64,000 bases of DNA from Streptomyces bicolor (lineage in GTDB: Bacteria; Actinomycetota; Actinomycetes; Streptomycetales; Streptomycetaceae): contig NZ_JOFS01000020.1 in the NCBI RefSeq assembly GCF_000719285.1, positions 288,319 to 352,318 on the forward strand, given 5' to 3'. This document shows positions 49,509-60,117 of the stretch, piece by piece. The position numbers and the translations under genes are program-made. The notes under the pieces are model-generated. The model was not told the DNA's origin. It ran no database searches and saw only the letters and a list, made by a program, of their open reading frames with translations. Position 1 is the first letter of the stretch; each line of letters starts with the position of its first letter.

Positions 49509-49769
49509 TCAGCTCTTGGTCGCCGTCGCCGCCGCGCTCGGCGCTCCGCTCGGGGCACCGCTGGGCGCCGCCCCGCCGCCCTGGCCACCGCCGGGACCGC
49601 CGCAGCCGCCACCCTGCCCACCACCGGGGCCGCCCTGACCGCCGCCCTGAGCACCATCCTGACCGCCGCCGGGACCACCACTGGGCGCCCCGCTCGGCAT
49701 GCCCGAGGGCGCACCACTGGGCGCTCCCGGGGCGCCGCTGTTGATCACCTGTGCGCCGGGCGATGCCAT
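49509..49769 (-). CDS. Gly/Pro/Ser-rich low-complexity protein, doubtful
   Basis: An 86-residue frame, MASPGAQVINSGAPGAPSGA, then Gly/Gln-rich repeats (GGGQGG, GGPGGG) with a single Cys, and an Ala/Pro/Ser end. It begins 21 bases after the thioesterase stop and reads in the same direction, but no clear ribosome binding site is seen. No domain is recognisable. It may be a real disordered protein or simply repetitive DNA that stays open in one frame. Confidence 0.35.
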   Translation of the reverse strand: MASPGAQVINSGAPGAPSGAPSGMPSGAPSGGPGGGQDGAQGGGQGGPGGGQGGGCGGPGGGQGGGAAPSGAPSGAPSAAATATKS

Positions 49770-49790
49770 CAGGCCGTGACAGAAGCGGCT

Positions 49791-50654
49791 TCAGCCCAGC
49801 CGCACCCGCGCCAACTGCCGCGACTGCGCCACCAGTCGGTCCGCGCTGTCCCAGACCTCCGCGTCCTCCTCCAGGAACCCGCCCGCGAGGTTGCGCGTGG
49901 TGATCGACACCCGCAGCGGGCCCGGAGCCGGGCGGCAGCGTATGTGGACCGTGAGTTCGACCGTGGGGACCCAGCCGGAGATGCCGATCTCGAAGGCGGT
50001 CGGCGGGAGGGCGTCCACCGCCAGCAGCAGGGAGAGGGGATCGGCGTCACGGCCGTCGGCCAGGCCGAACCAAGCCCGCATCTCACCCTTGCCCGAGGGT
50101 TGGCCGAGGGCCCAGCCCAGGGTCGACGGGTCCAGCTTGAGCATCAGCCGGTCGGCGATGGCCGAGCTGCCCGAGACGGGGGCCGGGCCGTCCTCGGGGC
50201 CGAAGCAGTGCTCCATCGGCGGGAACGCCGGCGGCTTGGCCGTCGTACGGACGTCGTCGGGGAGGGCGTCGAGGTCGCCGTAGGAGGCGAGGACGCGGAT
50301 GCGCTCGACCTCCCGGCCCTGCTCGTCGTATTGGAACAGCGAGGCCTGGCCGGTCGACAGGGTGCGGCCGGTGCGCACCACGTCCGTGCGGACGACCGCC
50401 GGGCCCGGCTGGGAGGCGGTCAGGTAGTGCGCGGAGATGGTGAACGGGTCGCCGTGCGGCAGGGCGTCGGCGAGGGCGCGGCCGAGGACGGCGAGCAGAT
50501 AGCCGCCGTTGACGGCGCTGATGATGGTCCAGCCGGCCGAGAGGTCGATGTCGTAGACGCCGGGTTCGCGCGGGGTGAGCGCGGTGTCGCGGTCGAACTC
50601 GCTGTCGCCGATCGTGGCCTTCGGGGCCGTCGGTGCGGAGGCTGCTTCTGGCAT
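49791..50654 (-). CDS. Acyl-CoA thioesterase, double hot-dog (TesB-like)
   Basis: A 287-residue protein with two hot-dog halves. In the first: GWTIISAVNGGYLLAVLGRA, then GDPFTISAHYLTASQPGPAV and VRTGRTLSTGQASLFQYDEQ. In the second: MRAWFGLADGRDADPLSLLL and VPTVELTVHIRCRP. This is the pattern of the 4HBT_3 acyl-CoA thioesterases. It would cleave acyl-CoA in the cytoplasm; chain length is unknown. The ATG at 50654 is at the beginning of the conserved part, after a polar tail; a longer frame upstream to 50735 is not supported. The TetR regulator nearby may sense its substrate. Confidence 0.82.
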   Translation of the reverse strand: MPEAASAPTAPKATIGDSEFDRDTALTPREPGVYDIDLSAGWTIISAVNGGYLLAVLGRALADALPHGDPFTISAHYLTASQPGPAVVRTDVVRTGRTLSTGQASLFQYDEQGREVERIRVLASYGDLDALPDDVRTTAKPPAFPPMEHCFGPEDGPAPVSGSSAIADRLMLKLDPSTLGWALGQPSGKGEMRAWFGLADGRDADPLSLLLAVDALPPTAFEIGISGWVPTVELTVHIRCRPAPGPLRVSITTRNLAGGFLEEDAEVWDSADRLVAQSRQLARVRLG

Positions 50655-50796
50655 GGATGAACGGTACAACAGCAAACTACTAAGCGGTAGCTTTCCACTC
50701 CTGCGAGGAACTGACGCACAGTGAGATGCGGACAACTTTCGGTAAGTGCCCCCGCTCGTCCGAAACCCGGACCCCGTTATCCCCCTCTATGAGGAC

Positions 50797-52035
50797 ATGA
50801 GCCTCACCGGGACCCCGTTCCTCTACACGCTGATCGCGCTGTGCGTCGCCGCCGTCGCGCTGCCGCTGGTCCTCTGGTCGCGGGTGCGCGGACCCGGGAT
50901 CGTGCGGGCCGCCGCCAGGCTGCTGATGGTGCTGTTCGCCCAGGGCACGGCGGTCGCGCTGGTCTTCACGATGGTCAACAACTCCAATCAGCTGTACGAC
51001 AGCTGGGGCGACCTGCTCGGCACCAGCGACCATGTGCAGGAGGCGGCGGACCTCGGGGCGAGCGGCACCGGCGGGATCGCGCTGGAGAAGCTGCCCAAGG
51101 TCAAGCAGACCTTCAGGCAGGGCAAGGGCCCGGGCATGCGCGCGGAGGGCGGGGTGCTCGTCACTCACCTCAAGGGCCGGGTTTCCGGAGTGCACGCCGA
51201 GGTCAACGTCTGGCTGCCGCCGCAGTACCACGAGCCCGCCTACCGCAATCACCGGTTCCCGGTCGTGGAGGTGCTGCCGGGCTACCCGGGCTCGTCGAAG
51301 GCCTGGTACGGGACGATGGACGCGCCCGAGCAGCTGGCGCCGCTGATGCGCAGCGGGCAGATCGAGCCGTTCATCATCGTCTCGCCGCGCACCACGCTGC
51401 TGCCCGGCAAGGACACCGGCTGCGCCAACATCCCCGGCAAGGTGAACGCCGACAGCTGGATCAGCATCGACGTGCCGAAGATGGTCATGGACAACTTCCG
51501 GGCCCAGGCCGCGCCGGACGGCTGGGCGGTCGCCGGGTACTCGGCGGGTGCGCACTGCGCGGCGAAGCTGGCGGTCGCCCACCCGGACCGCTACCGGGCC
51601 GCGGTCAGTATGTCCGGCTACAACGACCCGGCCGCCGTACCGCAGTCGCTGGCCGGAAAGTCCCCGGCCCTGCGGGCGGCGAACAACCCGTACGTGCTCC
51701 TGAAGGAGGCCCGCGTCCCGCCGCGCGTCGCGCTGTATCTGTCCGGACAGCCGAAGGACGGGTACGAAGCCGCCCTGGCCCTCCAGCGGGTCGCGAAGGC
51801 GCCCACGACCGTGGACGTGGTGTTCATCCCGAGCAGCGCCGGCGGCCACACCATGGCGCTGTGGAAGCCGCAGGTCGTCCCGGCGTTCCGCTGGCTTACC
51901 GAGGTGATGGGAGGCCCGCAGCCGGCCCGTACGGCGCCGGGGGCTACTCCTCTCGCACCGTCGACCGCCGGTTCCAAGCGCGCGGAGCTCGCCAGTGGAA
52001 CCGCATCGCGAGAAGACGCAGCGCGAAGGCCGTGA
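50797..52035 (+). CDS. Membrane-anchored esterase, alpha/beta hydrolase
   Basis: A 412-residue protein. Two membrane helices at the N-terminus (FLYTLIALCVAAVALPLVLW and LLMVLFAQGTAVALVFTMVN) are followed by an outside domain resembling esterase D/antigen 85: VEVLPGYPGSSKAWYGTMDA, FIIVSPRTTLLPG, and the nucleophile in GWAVAGYSAGAHCAAKLAVA. A catalytic His lies in SSAGGHTMALWKPQ. It may transfer acyl groups to envelope material or hydrolyse esters. The C-terminal 40 residues are Ala/Arg-rich, and their 92 bases overlap the 3' end of the opposite gene. Confidence 0.85.
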   Translation: MSLTGTPFLYTLIALCVAAVALPLVLWSRVRGPGIVRAAARLLMVLFAQGTAVALVFTMVNNSNQLYDSWGDLLGTSDHVQEAADLGASGTGGIALEKLPKVKQTFRQGKGPGMRAEGGVLVTHLKGRVSGVHAEVNVWLPPQYHEPAYRNHRFPVVEVLPGYPGSSKAWYGTMDAPEQLAPLMRSGQIEPFIIVSPRTTLLPGKDTGCANIPGKVNADSWISIDVPKMVMDNFRAQAAPDGWAVAGYSAGAHCAAKLAVAHPDRYRAAVSMSGYNDPAAVPQSLAGKSPALRAANNPYVLLKEARVPPRVALYLSGQPKDGYEAALALQRVAKAPTTVDVVFIPSSAGGHTMALWKPQVVPAFRWLTEVMGGPQPARTAPGATPLAPSTAGSKRAELASGTASREDAARRP

Positions 52036-52600
52036 CGGCCGCGAGGGCGCTGGTGAGCGGGGTCAGGGCGTCGTAGCGGATGCACAGGACGACCATGGCG
52101 GCGCCGACCATAGCCGGCACCGCGTACAGATCGCGGTCCCAGCGCAGCAGTGACGGCACCTCGTTGGCCAGGACGTCGCGCAGCACACCGCCGCCCACCG
52201 CGGTCGCGAGGCCGAGGCAGGCGGAGGCGGTGAGGCCGAGGCCGTAGTCGTACGCCTTCGTCGTCCCGGCGACGCAGAACAGGCCGAGGCCAGCCGCGTC
52301 GAAGACGTTCACGCCGGTCTGGATGCGCTCCACGTGCGGGTGGAGGAAGACGACGAGGAGCGCGGCGAGCAGCGGGGTGACGAAGTACCCGAGGTCGGTG
52401 AAAGCGGCCGGGGGTACGGCGCCGATGACCAGGTCCCGGAACAGCCCGCCGCCCAGGGCGGTGACCTCGGCGAGGACGGCGATGCCGAAGACGTCGAAGT
52501 TCTTGCGGACGGCCAGCAGGGCGCCGGAGATCGCGAAGACGAAGATGCCGATCAGGTCGAGCGTGTGCTGGACGGACGGGGTGAACAGTTGCTGGAGCAC
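51944..52600 (-). CDS. TRIC cation channel family protein (UPF0126)
   Basis: A 218-residue membrane protein with about seven helices. It contains [40 protein letters not shown] and, in the second repeat, [20 protein letters not shown]: the paired GGG-x-x-R-D motif is the signature of bacterial TRIC channels and UPF0126. It probably conducts potassium or another small cation. GTG at 52600 is chosen because family members begin with LQQLFSPS-like sequence. Its last 92 bases overlap the convergent esterase gene. Confidence 0.9.
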   Translation of the reverse strand: MLQQLFTPSVQHTLDLIGIFVFAISGALLAVRKNFDVFGIAVLAEVTALGGGLFRDLVIGAVPPAAFTDLGYFVTPLLAALLVVFLHPHVERIQTGVNVFDAAGLGLFCVAGTTKAYDYGLGLTASACLGLATAVGGGVLRDVLANEVPSLLRWDRDLYAVPAMVGAAMVVLCIRYDALTPLTSALAAVTAFALRLLAMRFHWRAPRAWNRRSTVREE

Positions 52601-52624
52601 CCGTACATTCTTGCGCAGCACAAA

Positions 52625-52653
52625 GCCCCCGCCTTGCAAAGGAAGGCGGGGGC
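52625..52653 (-). terminator. Terminator of the oligopeptide transporter operon
   Basis: GCCCCCGCCTT (52625-52635) and AAGGCGGGGGC (52643-52653) form a perfect 11-base stem with a 7-base loop, 10 bases beyond the last opp gene. Confidence 0.8.
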
Positions 52654-52663
52654 CCGGTCCTGG

Positions 52664-53835
<1,172 letters not shown>

Positions 53836-53839
<4 letters not shown>

Positions 53840-54933
53840 AGCTTCGGCGCAATCTCTTCGGTCCAGATCCGCGTGCGGTCCTCCGGCGAGAGGTGGCAGG
53901 CGGAGAAGTGTCCGCTGCCGACCGGCTGGAGCTCCGGGCGCACGGTACGGGTGACATCGCCCTTGGGGAGGTCCGCGTACGGGCAGCGGGGGTGGAAGGC
54001 GCAGCCCGAGGGGACGTTGATGAGGCTCGGCGGCTGGCCCTTGACGGGGATGAGCCGCTCGGAGGTCTCCCGGTCGATGCGCGGCATCGAGCCCAGCAGA
54101 CCCCAGGTGTACGGGTGCTGCGGGCGCTCGAAGACGTCGTCGACCGTGCCGCGCTCCACGCACCGGCCGCCGTACATCACCAGGACGTCGTCGGCGATCT
54201 CGGCGACCACACCGAGGTCGTGGGTGATGAGGATGACGGCGGAGCCGAACTCCTTCTGCAGGTCCCTGATGAGGTCGAGGATCTGCGCCTGGACGGTGAC
54301 GTCGAGGGCGGTCGTGGGCTCGTCCGCGATGAGCAGTTCGGGGTTGTTGACCAGCGCCATGGCGATCATCGCGCGCTGGCGCATACCGCCGGAGAACTCG
54401 TGCGGGTAGTTGTCGACGCGCTTGTCCGGCTCGGGGATGCCGACCCGGTCGAGCATCTCGACCGCCCGCTTGCGCGCGGTCTTCTTGTTGACGTCGTGGT
54501 GGACCCGGTAGGCCTCGACGATCTGGTTGCCCACCGTGTAGTACGGGTGCATCGCGGACAGCGGGTCCTGGAAGATCATCGCCATCTCGCGGCCGCGCAG
54601 CCGGCGCACCTCGTCCGGGTCGGCGGAGACCAGCTCCTGCCCGTCCAGCCAGATCTCACCGGACATCTGCACGTTCTTGCCACGGGCGCCGAGCCGGTGC
54701 AGGCCCATGATCGCCAGCGAGGTGACGGACTTGCCGGATCCCGACTCGCCCACGATGCAGAGGGTCTTGCCCTTCTCCACCTCGAAGCTGAGCCCGTCGA
54801 CGGACTTGACCAGGCCGTCGTCGGTGGGGAAGTGCACCTTGAGGTCACGGACCGCGAGAAAGGCGTCGGGCGCGTTCGACGGGGAGCTCGTGGGCTCACC
54901 CATGGCAGCACCGGTCTTGGAGAGTTCGGTCAC
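53836..54933 (-). CDS. oppD: Oligopeptide ABC transporter ATPase, OppD type
   Basis: A 365-residue ATPase, the partner of OppF. Walker A is [20 protein letters not shown], the Q-loop is [18 protein letters not shown], the signature is [18 protein letters not shown] and Walker [21 protein letters not shown]. The C-terminal cysteine motif is [12 protein letters not shown]. The start is GTG, within a 4-base overlap with the oppB stop; an ATG 30 bases downstream is possible. Confidence 0.93.
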
Positions 54934-55937
54934 GAGAGCCTCACGCGCGGGTCGGCGGCGGCGTAGAGCAGGTCCACCAGGAGATTTGCGATCACGACGA
55001 AGAGGGCGGCCAGCAGGGTGACGCCGAGGATCGGGGGCAGGTCGTTGTCGGTGATGCCCTGCACCGCGTACTGGCCGATGCCGGGCAGCGAGAACACGGT
55101 CTCCGTGATCACGGCGCCGCCGAGCAGCAGGCCCAGGTCCATACCGAAGACGGTGATGATCGGGGTCAGTGCGGCCCTCAATCCGTGCCGGGCCACGACC
55201 TTGCGCTCGCGCAGGCCCTTGGCGCGGGCCGTGCGGATGAAGTCCTCGTTCATCGTCTCGAGCATGCCCGAGCGGGTGAGCCGCGCGTAGATGGCGGAGT
55301 ACAGCAGAGCGAGCGAACACCAGGCAGGGAAGAGCGTGTTGGCCCACTGGGCCGGATTCTCGGTGAACGGTACATAGGTGCGGCCGAAGATCGGCCACTG
55401 GAAGGTGAAGAGCAGCAGCGCCAGGTTGCCCGTGAAGAACATGGGCAGCGAGACACCGGCGAGCGCGACGCCCATGAACGTACGGTCGAAGAAGCTGCGG
55501 GGCTTGAGCGCGGAGATCACGCCGATCAGCACACCGGACACCAGCCACAGCACCGCCGCACCGGCCGCCAGCGAGAGGGTCACCGGCAGGCGCGAGGTGA
55601 GCTGCGGCCAGACCTCGACGTGGTTCTTGAAGGAGTAGCCGAAGCACGGCGCGTTGCAGTGCGCCGTGGTGGGGCCCAGGTCATAGGTGGCGCCGGCCAC
55701 GATCCCCTTGATGAAGTGCCAGTACTGGACGTACAGGGGCTGGTCCAGACCGAGGTTCTGCTTGACCGCGGCGATGTCGGCCTTCGTCGGGCTCTTTCCG
55801 ATGTACTGCTGCGCGAGCTGGTCGGCGGTCTGGCCGGCCATCCGTGGCAGCAGGAAGAAGATCGCGAAGGTGACCGCGGTGACGACCAGCAGCAGGATCA
55901 CTGCCGCGACCGTCCGACGGAGGATGTACGAGATCAC
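54930..55937 (-). CDS. oppB: Oligopeptide ABC transporter permease, OppB type
   Basis: A 335-residue permease. The first helix is ISYILRRTVAAVILLLVVTA, a large loop follows (FFLLPRMAGQTADQLAQQYI, NLGLDQPLYVQYWHFIKG), and then come the membrane segments VTLSLAAGAAVLWLVSGVLI, SLPMFFTGNLALLLFTF and the last helices. The EAA-type coupling loop is DFIRTARAKGLRERKVVARH. It forms half the pore. The GTG start follows the oppA gene by 69 bases, enough for a small hairpin but probably one transcript. Confidence 0.93.
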   Translation of the reverse strand: MISYILRRTVAAVILLLVVTAVTFAIFFLLPRMAGQTADQLAQQYIGKSPTKADIAAVKQNLGLDQPLYVQYWHFIKGIVAGATYDLGPTTAHCNAPCFGYSFKNHVEVWPQLTSRLPVTLSLAAGAAVLWLVSGVLIGVISALKPRSFFDRTFMGVALAGVSLPMFFTGNLALLLFTFQWPIFGRTYVPFTENPAQWANTLFPAWCSLALLYSAIYARLTRSGMLETMNEDFIRTARAKGLRERKVVARHGLRAALTPIITVFGMDLGLLLGGAVITETVFSLPGIGQYAVQGITDNDLPPILGVTLLAALFVVIANLLVDLLYAAADPRVRLS

Positions 55938-56006
55938 GGGGACCGGCGCTGGTGCCCGCGGGCCGCGAAGCCCACGGGCACCAATGCCTTCACCTGCCTT
56001 CCGGGG

Positions 56007-57755
56007 CTACTTCTTGGTCGTGCCGATGTTGAGGTAGTCGTACTGACCGCTGAAGGCCGCCGTGGACACCAGGTTGGTGAAGTTGGCGGGGCGGTAGAGC
56101 AGGACCTTGAAGTAGGTCAGCGGGACGAGCGCGGCCTGGTCCATCGCGCGCTTGTCGATCTGGGCGTACAGGCTGTTGCGCTCGGTTTCGTTCTCGGTCG
56201 CGATGGCCTTCTCAAGCAGCTCGTTGATCTGCTTGTCATCGATGTACGAGAGGTTGGTGTTGCCGGACGCACCGATCGCGTCACCGTGCAGGATCTGCTG
56301 GAGGAAGCCGTAGCCGGACGGCCAGTCGGCGCCCCACTGCATCATGTGCAGACCGATGTTCTGCTTCTTGTCGAAGGTCGGCACACCCGCGTAGTCGGTG
56401 AAGTACTTGCCCGACGGGTACTGCTTGAGGGTGGCGTTGATGCCGGCCTTCTTCAGCGAGGCGATGATCGCGGTGGCCGCGTCGATCTCCTGCGGACGGT
56501 CGCTGCGCGCCGAGATGTTGGTGCTGATGGTCGACTTGCCGCAGGCCTTCAGCTGCTCCTTGGCCTTGGCGACGTCGCCCTTGTTGCCGGGCGTGGCGTA
56601 GACGTCCGCCTTCTGGTAGCCCGGGATGTCCGGCGGGAGGACGGTCGTGGCGATGTCACCGCGGATCGGGCCGCCCTCGGCGGTCTGCACGGAGACCTTG
56701 TCGATGGCGTACTGGACGGCCTTGCGGCACTCGACCTTGTCGAACGGCGCGACCTGGTTGTTGATCGCCAGGTAGACCAGACGGCCACCGTAGGTGTTGT
56801 CGGTGTTCGCCTTCAGGTCGGCGCTGTTGACGACCTTCGCCTGGGTCGCGGCCTGGACACCGGTACCACCGAGGTCGATCGCCGTGCCGGCCTGGACGTC
56901 CTGGTCGATCGTCTCGGCGTTGACCTTGAGCTTGACGACGATCTTGTCCGGGTACTGCTTGCGCAGCGGGTCCGTCTTCGGGTCCCAGTTCTCGTTGCGG
57001 ACGAGGACGGCCTGCTTGCCCTCGTCGTAGCTCTCGAACTTGTACGAGCCCGAGGACACGATGCTCTTGACGTAGTCGATGCCCTTGTCCTTGGCCTTGG
57101 GCACCGGAGCCGTCTGCGGCGTCGCGACCAGGTAGTCGAACTCCTGGAAGGCGCGGTTGAGGTGGAAGACGACCGTGGTGTCGTCCGGCGTCTCGATGGA
57201 CGCGAGGCCCTTGTCGCTCTTGTCCTTGTACGGGCCCTTGTACTTGTCGCCGCCCTCGAGGAACTGCTGGAAGTAGTTCGGGCCGAGGGAGAGCACGTCA
57301 CGGGCGAAGTTGGAGCGCTCGACGGCGTACTTGACGTCCTTCGAGGTGATCGGCGTGCCGTCCTCGTACTTCAGGCCCGCACGCAGCTTGTACGTCCAGG
57401 TCTTGCCGCCGTCGCTCGGCTCACCCGGACTCGCCGCGAGGTCCGGGACCAGCTCGTTGCCGGCCTCGCCGGGGGCGGGCTTGAAGGTCATCAGCGGGCG
57501 GGCGTACAGCCGGCTGAGGTTGTACATGTACGCGTAGTAGGTGTTGCCGGGGTCGAACGAGTCCGGGACGTCCGCGTACTCGTACGTGACCGTCCCGCCC
57601 TTCTGGGTGGAAGCGTTCACGACGCCCTTGGTCGCTGCGTTGGCCCCAGCCGACTTGTTTCCGTTCTCACTGCCGTCATCGGCTTTGCTGCATGCCGAGA
57701 GCAGCAGGCTCGCACTGCCGATTGCCGCCACCGCGGCCAGCGTTGACCTTCGCAT
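56007..57755 (-). CDS. oppA: Oligopeptide-binding lipoprotein, OppA type
   Basis: A 582-residue SBP family 5 lipoprotein. The signal peptide (RRSTLAAVAAIGSASLLLSA) ends in the lipobox with Cys22. The mature part contains YADVPDSFDPGNTYYAYMYN, TWTYKLRAGLKYEDGTPITS, KDVKYAVERSNFARDV and LAINNQVAPFDKVECRKAVQ, all family landmarks. It captures peptides outside the membrane and hands them to OppB/OppC. The ATG at 57755 follows GGAGGGG, so it is preferred over the ATG at 57776. It lies between the two permease genes. Confidence 0.93.
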   Translation of the reverse strand: MRRSTLAAVAAIGSASLLLSACSKADDGSENGNKSAGANAATKGVVNASTQKGGTVTYEYADVPDSFDPGNTYYAYMYNLSRLYARPLMTFKPAPGEAGNELVPDLAASPGEPSDGGKTWTYKLRAGLKYEDGTPITSKDVKYAVERSNFARDVLSLGPNYFQQFLEGGDKYKGPYKDKSDKGLASIETPDDTTVVFHLNRAFQEFDYLVATPQTAPVPKAKDKGIDYVKSIVSSGSYKFESYDEGKQAVLVRNENWDPKTDPLRKQYPDKIVVKLKVNAETIDQDVQAGTAIDLGGTGVQAATQAKVVNSADLKANTDNTYGGRLVYLAINNQVAPFDKVECRKAVQYAIDKVSVQTAEGGPIRGDIATTVLPPDIPGYQKADVYATPGNKGDVAKAKEQLKACGKSTISTNISARSDRPQEIDAATAIIASLKKAGINATLKQYPSGKYFTDYAGVPTFDKKQNIGLHMMQWGADWPSGYGFLQQILHGDAIGASGNTNLSYIDDKQINELLEKAIATENETERNSLYAQIDKRAMDQAALVPLTYFKVLLYRPANFTNLVSTAAFSGQYDYLNIGTTKK

Positions 57756-57813
57756 GATGGTCCGCTTCCCCTCCATTGTTGGAAACCTTTTGGACTCGCA
57801 CCGCGGCCGCGGG

Positions 57814-58812
57814 TCAGCGGCTGCGCGGGTCGAGAGCGTCACGGAGACCGTCGCCGAGCAGGTTGAACGCCAGGACGGTCACGAAGATGGCCAGACCAGG
57901 CACGATCATGAACTGGGGGTCGACCTGGTAGTAGTCGACTGCCTGGTTGATCATGCCGCCCCAGGACGCCTGCGGGGGCTGGATGCCGACGCCGAGGAAG
58001 CTCAGGGACGCCTCGAAGAGGATGTTGGTCGGGATGAGCAGCGTCGAGTAGACGATGATCGGGCCGACGAGGTTCGGCAGCAGCTCGCGGAAGAGGATGT
58101 ACGGCCCCTTGGCCCCCATCCCCCGCGAGGCGTCGACGAACTCCCGCTCACGCAGGGCCAGTGTCTGGCCCCGCACGATGCGGCCCAGGTAGGGCCAGTT
58201 GAAGAAGCCGATGACGAAGATCAGCACGCTGATGTGCAGCGGCAGGCCCTCCAGCCCGAAGGCTCCGCCCTGCAGGGTGGCCGAGATGGCGATGGCGAAC
58301 AGCAGGAGAGGGAACGCCAGGAACGTGTCCATCAGGCGGCTGATGACCGTGTCGACCCGGCCGCCGTAGTAGCCGGCGACCACGCCGAGGACCGCGCCGA
58401 TCGTGTTGGACAGGATCGTGGCGCCGAAGGCGACGACCAGCGAGACCCAGGAGCCCTCGAGGATGCGGGTGGCGATGTCCCGGCCGAACTTCGGCTCGAC
58501 ACCGAGCGGGTGCTCCCAGCTCATGCCGCCGAAGTCACCCTTGGGCAGGGAGGTGTTGGGGTCGATCAGGTCCTGGTTGAGGGCGTTGGGGTCCAGGCCG
58601 AACATGGCCTGAATGGGGCGGGAGAGGATCGCGAGGAGGATCAGCAGGATCACGATGATCCCTCCGGCGACCGCCACCCTGTCCTTCTTGAAGCGGGTCC
58701 AGGCGATCTGCCCCAGAGACCGACCCTCGATCTGCTTGGACTCGACCCCCGCAAGCACGGCCTCGGGCTGGGCCCCGGCCTGCGATCCGGTGGTCTCGAT
58801 CGGTGCCGTCAC
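57814..58812 (-). CDS. oppC: Oligopeptide ABC transporter permease, OppC type
   Basis: A 332-residue permease. The N-terminal 60 residues are cytoplasmic, then come the first helix (VAVAGGIIVILLILLAILSR), the outside loop (NTSLPKGDFGGMSWEHPLGV), and SLVVAFGATILSNTIGAVLG. The coupling loop is EREFVDASRGMGAKGPYILF, and the end is GLAIFVTVLAFNLLGDGLRD. It forms the second half of the pore. It is the first gene of the operon. GTG at 58812 is likely; the frame continues upstream to 58926, but that part looks non-coding. Confidence 0.9.
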   Translation of the reverse strand: MTAPIETTGSQAGAQPEAVLAGVESKQIEGRSLGQIAWTRFKKDRVAVAGGIIVILLILLAILSRPIQAMFGLDPNALNQDLIDPNTSLPKGDFGGMSWEHPLGVEPKFGRDIATRILEGSWVSLVVAFGATILSNTIGAVLGVVAGYYGGRVDTVISRLMDTFLAFPLLLFAIAISATLQGGAFGLEGLPLHISVLIFVIGFFNWPYLGRIVRGQTLALREREFVDASRGMGAKGPYILFRELLPNLVGPIIVYSTLLIPTNILFEASLSFLGVGIQPPQASWGGMINQAVDYYQVDPQFMIVPGLAIFVTVLAFNLLGDGLRDALDPRSR

Positions 58813-59173
58813 TTTGCGATTGACCCCTCTCGGCCGGCGGTTGCCGACCCCCCTGGCTGCCGCTGTAGCGGTTGCTTCAACTCGTACACAGGACCGACCG
58901 GCCCGTGTCTTGCCGGGAGTCTTCAACGCTTTGGCGATCTGTTGCCAGAGTTGGCGGGGAAAGGATGCGCAACCGTGATGCTGTCTGGGGGGTTCCGTTA
59001 TCCGAACAGCGGGTAGCGACGGGCGGACGCGAGCCAGTTGGGGCGTATGAGGGCGGACCGGGACCTTCCGATCGACTCTACGCGCGGAGATCTACCTGTG
59101 AAACCGCAGTCGCGAGCGGCTCGCGCCTACGAAGCCGAGCTGCCGACCGACCAGTAGGTCAGCCGCTCGATGA
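58813..59173. other. Intergenic region upstream of the opp operon
   Basis: This 361-base stretch must contain the promoter of the leftward opp operon, and the leftward SseB gene starts further right and ends here. I see no convincing -10/-35 pair, no strong hairpin and no coding frame with family features. Confidence 0.4.
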
Positions 59174-59965
59174 TCAGTAACGGCCCGGTGCCGGTGGGTA
59201 GCCGTAGCCGGCCGCCGGAGCCTGCGCGGGGGCCGCGGCGTGTGCCTCGCGGTCGTAGAAGGGGCGGGCGTTCGCGCGCATCCACATGGCGACCGGGTCG
59301 TACTCGTCGGACATCGCCACGGTCGAGACGGGCAGCCCGTCCGGGACCGCGCCGATCGACTGCGACATCATCGAGCGCACCGAGTCCACGGCGGGCGGGC
59401 TGGTGTCGTACACGTCGAGCCCGATGGCGAGATACGGCGCGCCCAGGGCCGGCTGTACCCAGGCGCGGCGCAGGGAGCGGACGGCCGGGGTGCGGTGGGC
59501 GTTCTGCGCGAGCAGGGCGTAGAACTGCGGGATCTCGATGCCGGGTTCCGACAGGCGGAGGGGACCGGCGGGCTGGCGGTCCAGGCCGGTGGCGATGCGG
59601 CGCAGGTCCAGCCAGGGGATGCCGACGCCGCCGCCCGGGGCGTGCGGGTTCAGCCACAGGCCGTAGTGGTCGGGGTAGAGGGTGCGGGCCACGTCGACAC
59701 CGTCGACCACCTCGTACGAGCGGTTCCAGCCGCTGGCCGACAGCTCCTGGGCGGAGGTGACGCACGGGGCGTAGCCGTGGCCGTCGACCTCCATGTTTCC
59801 GTACTGGGCGTCCGGGGAGCCGGCCTGGCCGTGCCACAGCAGCATCCAGACCTGGCCGGTGGAGGGGGTCGCGAGCGCGCGCAGGAGGGCCTCGTAGGCG
59901 TCGTAGCGCCCGGGCGTCACCTGGCGCAGCATGTGCTCGACGCTGCCGCTGAGGCTCACGCTCAC
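59174..59965 (-). CDS. SseB-type protein (enhanced serine sensitivity), first copy
   Basis: A 263-residue cytoplasmic protein with the SseB pattern: YDAYEALLRALATPSTGQVW, VARTLYPDHYGLWLNPHAPG, GVGIPWLDLRRIATGLD, and a C-terminal part with PALGAPYLAIGLDVYDTSPP, as in SseB-C domains. The final 20 residues are Ala/Pro/Tyr-rich. In E. coli extra SseB makes cells more sensitive to serine; the mechanism is unknown. Here it lies near gcvT, gcvH and glyA, which handle serine and glycine. GTG start with GAAGGGGCGG about 8 bases upstream. Confidence 0.85.
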   Translation of the reverse strand: MSVSLSGSVEHMLRQVTPGRYDAYEALLRALATPSTGQVWMLLWHGQAGSPDAQYGNMEVDGHGYAPCVTSAQELSASGWNRSYEVVDGVDVARTLYPDHYGLWLNPHAPGGGVGIPWLDLRRIATGLDRQPAGPLRLSEPGIEIPQFYALLAQNAHRTPAVRSLRRAWVQPALGAPYLAIGLDVYDTSPPAVDSVRSMMSQSIGAVPDGLPVSTVAMSDEYDPVAMWMRANARPFYDREAHAAAPAQAPAAGYGYPPAPGRY

Positions 59966-60094
59966 CTGTAGTACCGCCCCTTCGAAAAGTTGCCCCGCGT
60001 TGAGTGACAGCTTAGGCGCCCAGTAGCTCGGGACTTGTTCCGCGTGGGCGAGTGCAGGTGCATTGTGGCTGGTCGGGCAGTTCCCCACGCCCCT

Positions 60095-60109
60095 GGGGGC
60101 GCTGCCCCC
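60095..60109 (-). terminator. Short GC hairpin between the two sseB genes
   Basis: GGGGGC (60095-60100), loop GCT, GCCCCC (60104-60109), just after the second leftward SseB gene. This 15-base motif is common between Streptomyces genes. Confidence 0.5.
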
Positions 60110-60117
60110 GAGGGACG

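Noticed and set aside
55185..57746. An 853-residue rightward frame opposite oppA and oppB
   Set aside because: Antisense of a clear transporter operon; low-complexity Arg/Leu/Asp/Val composition.
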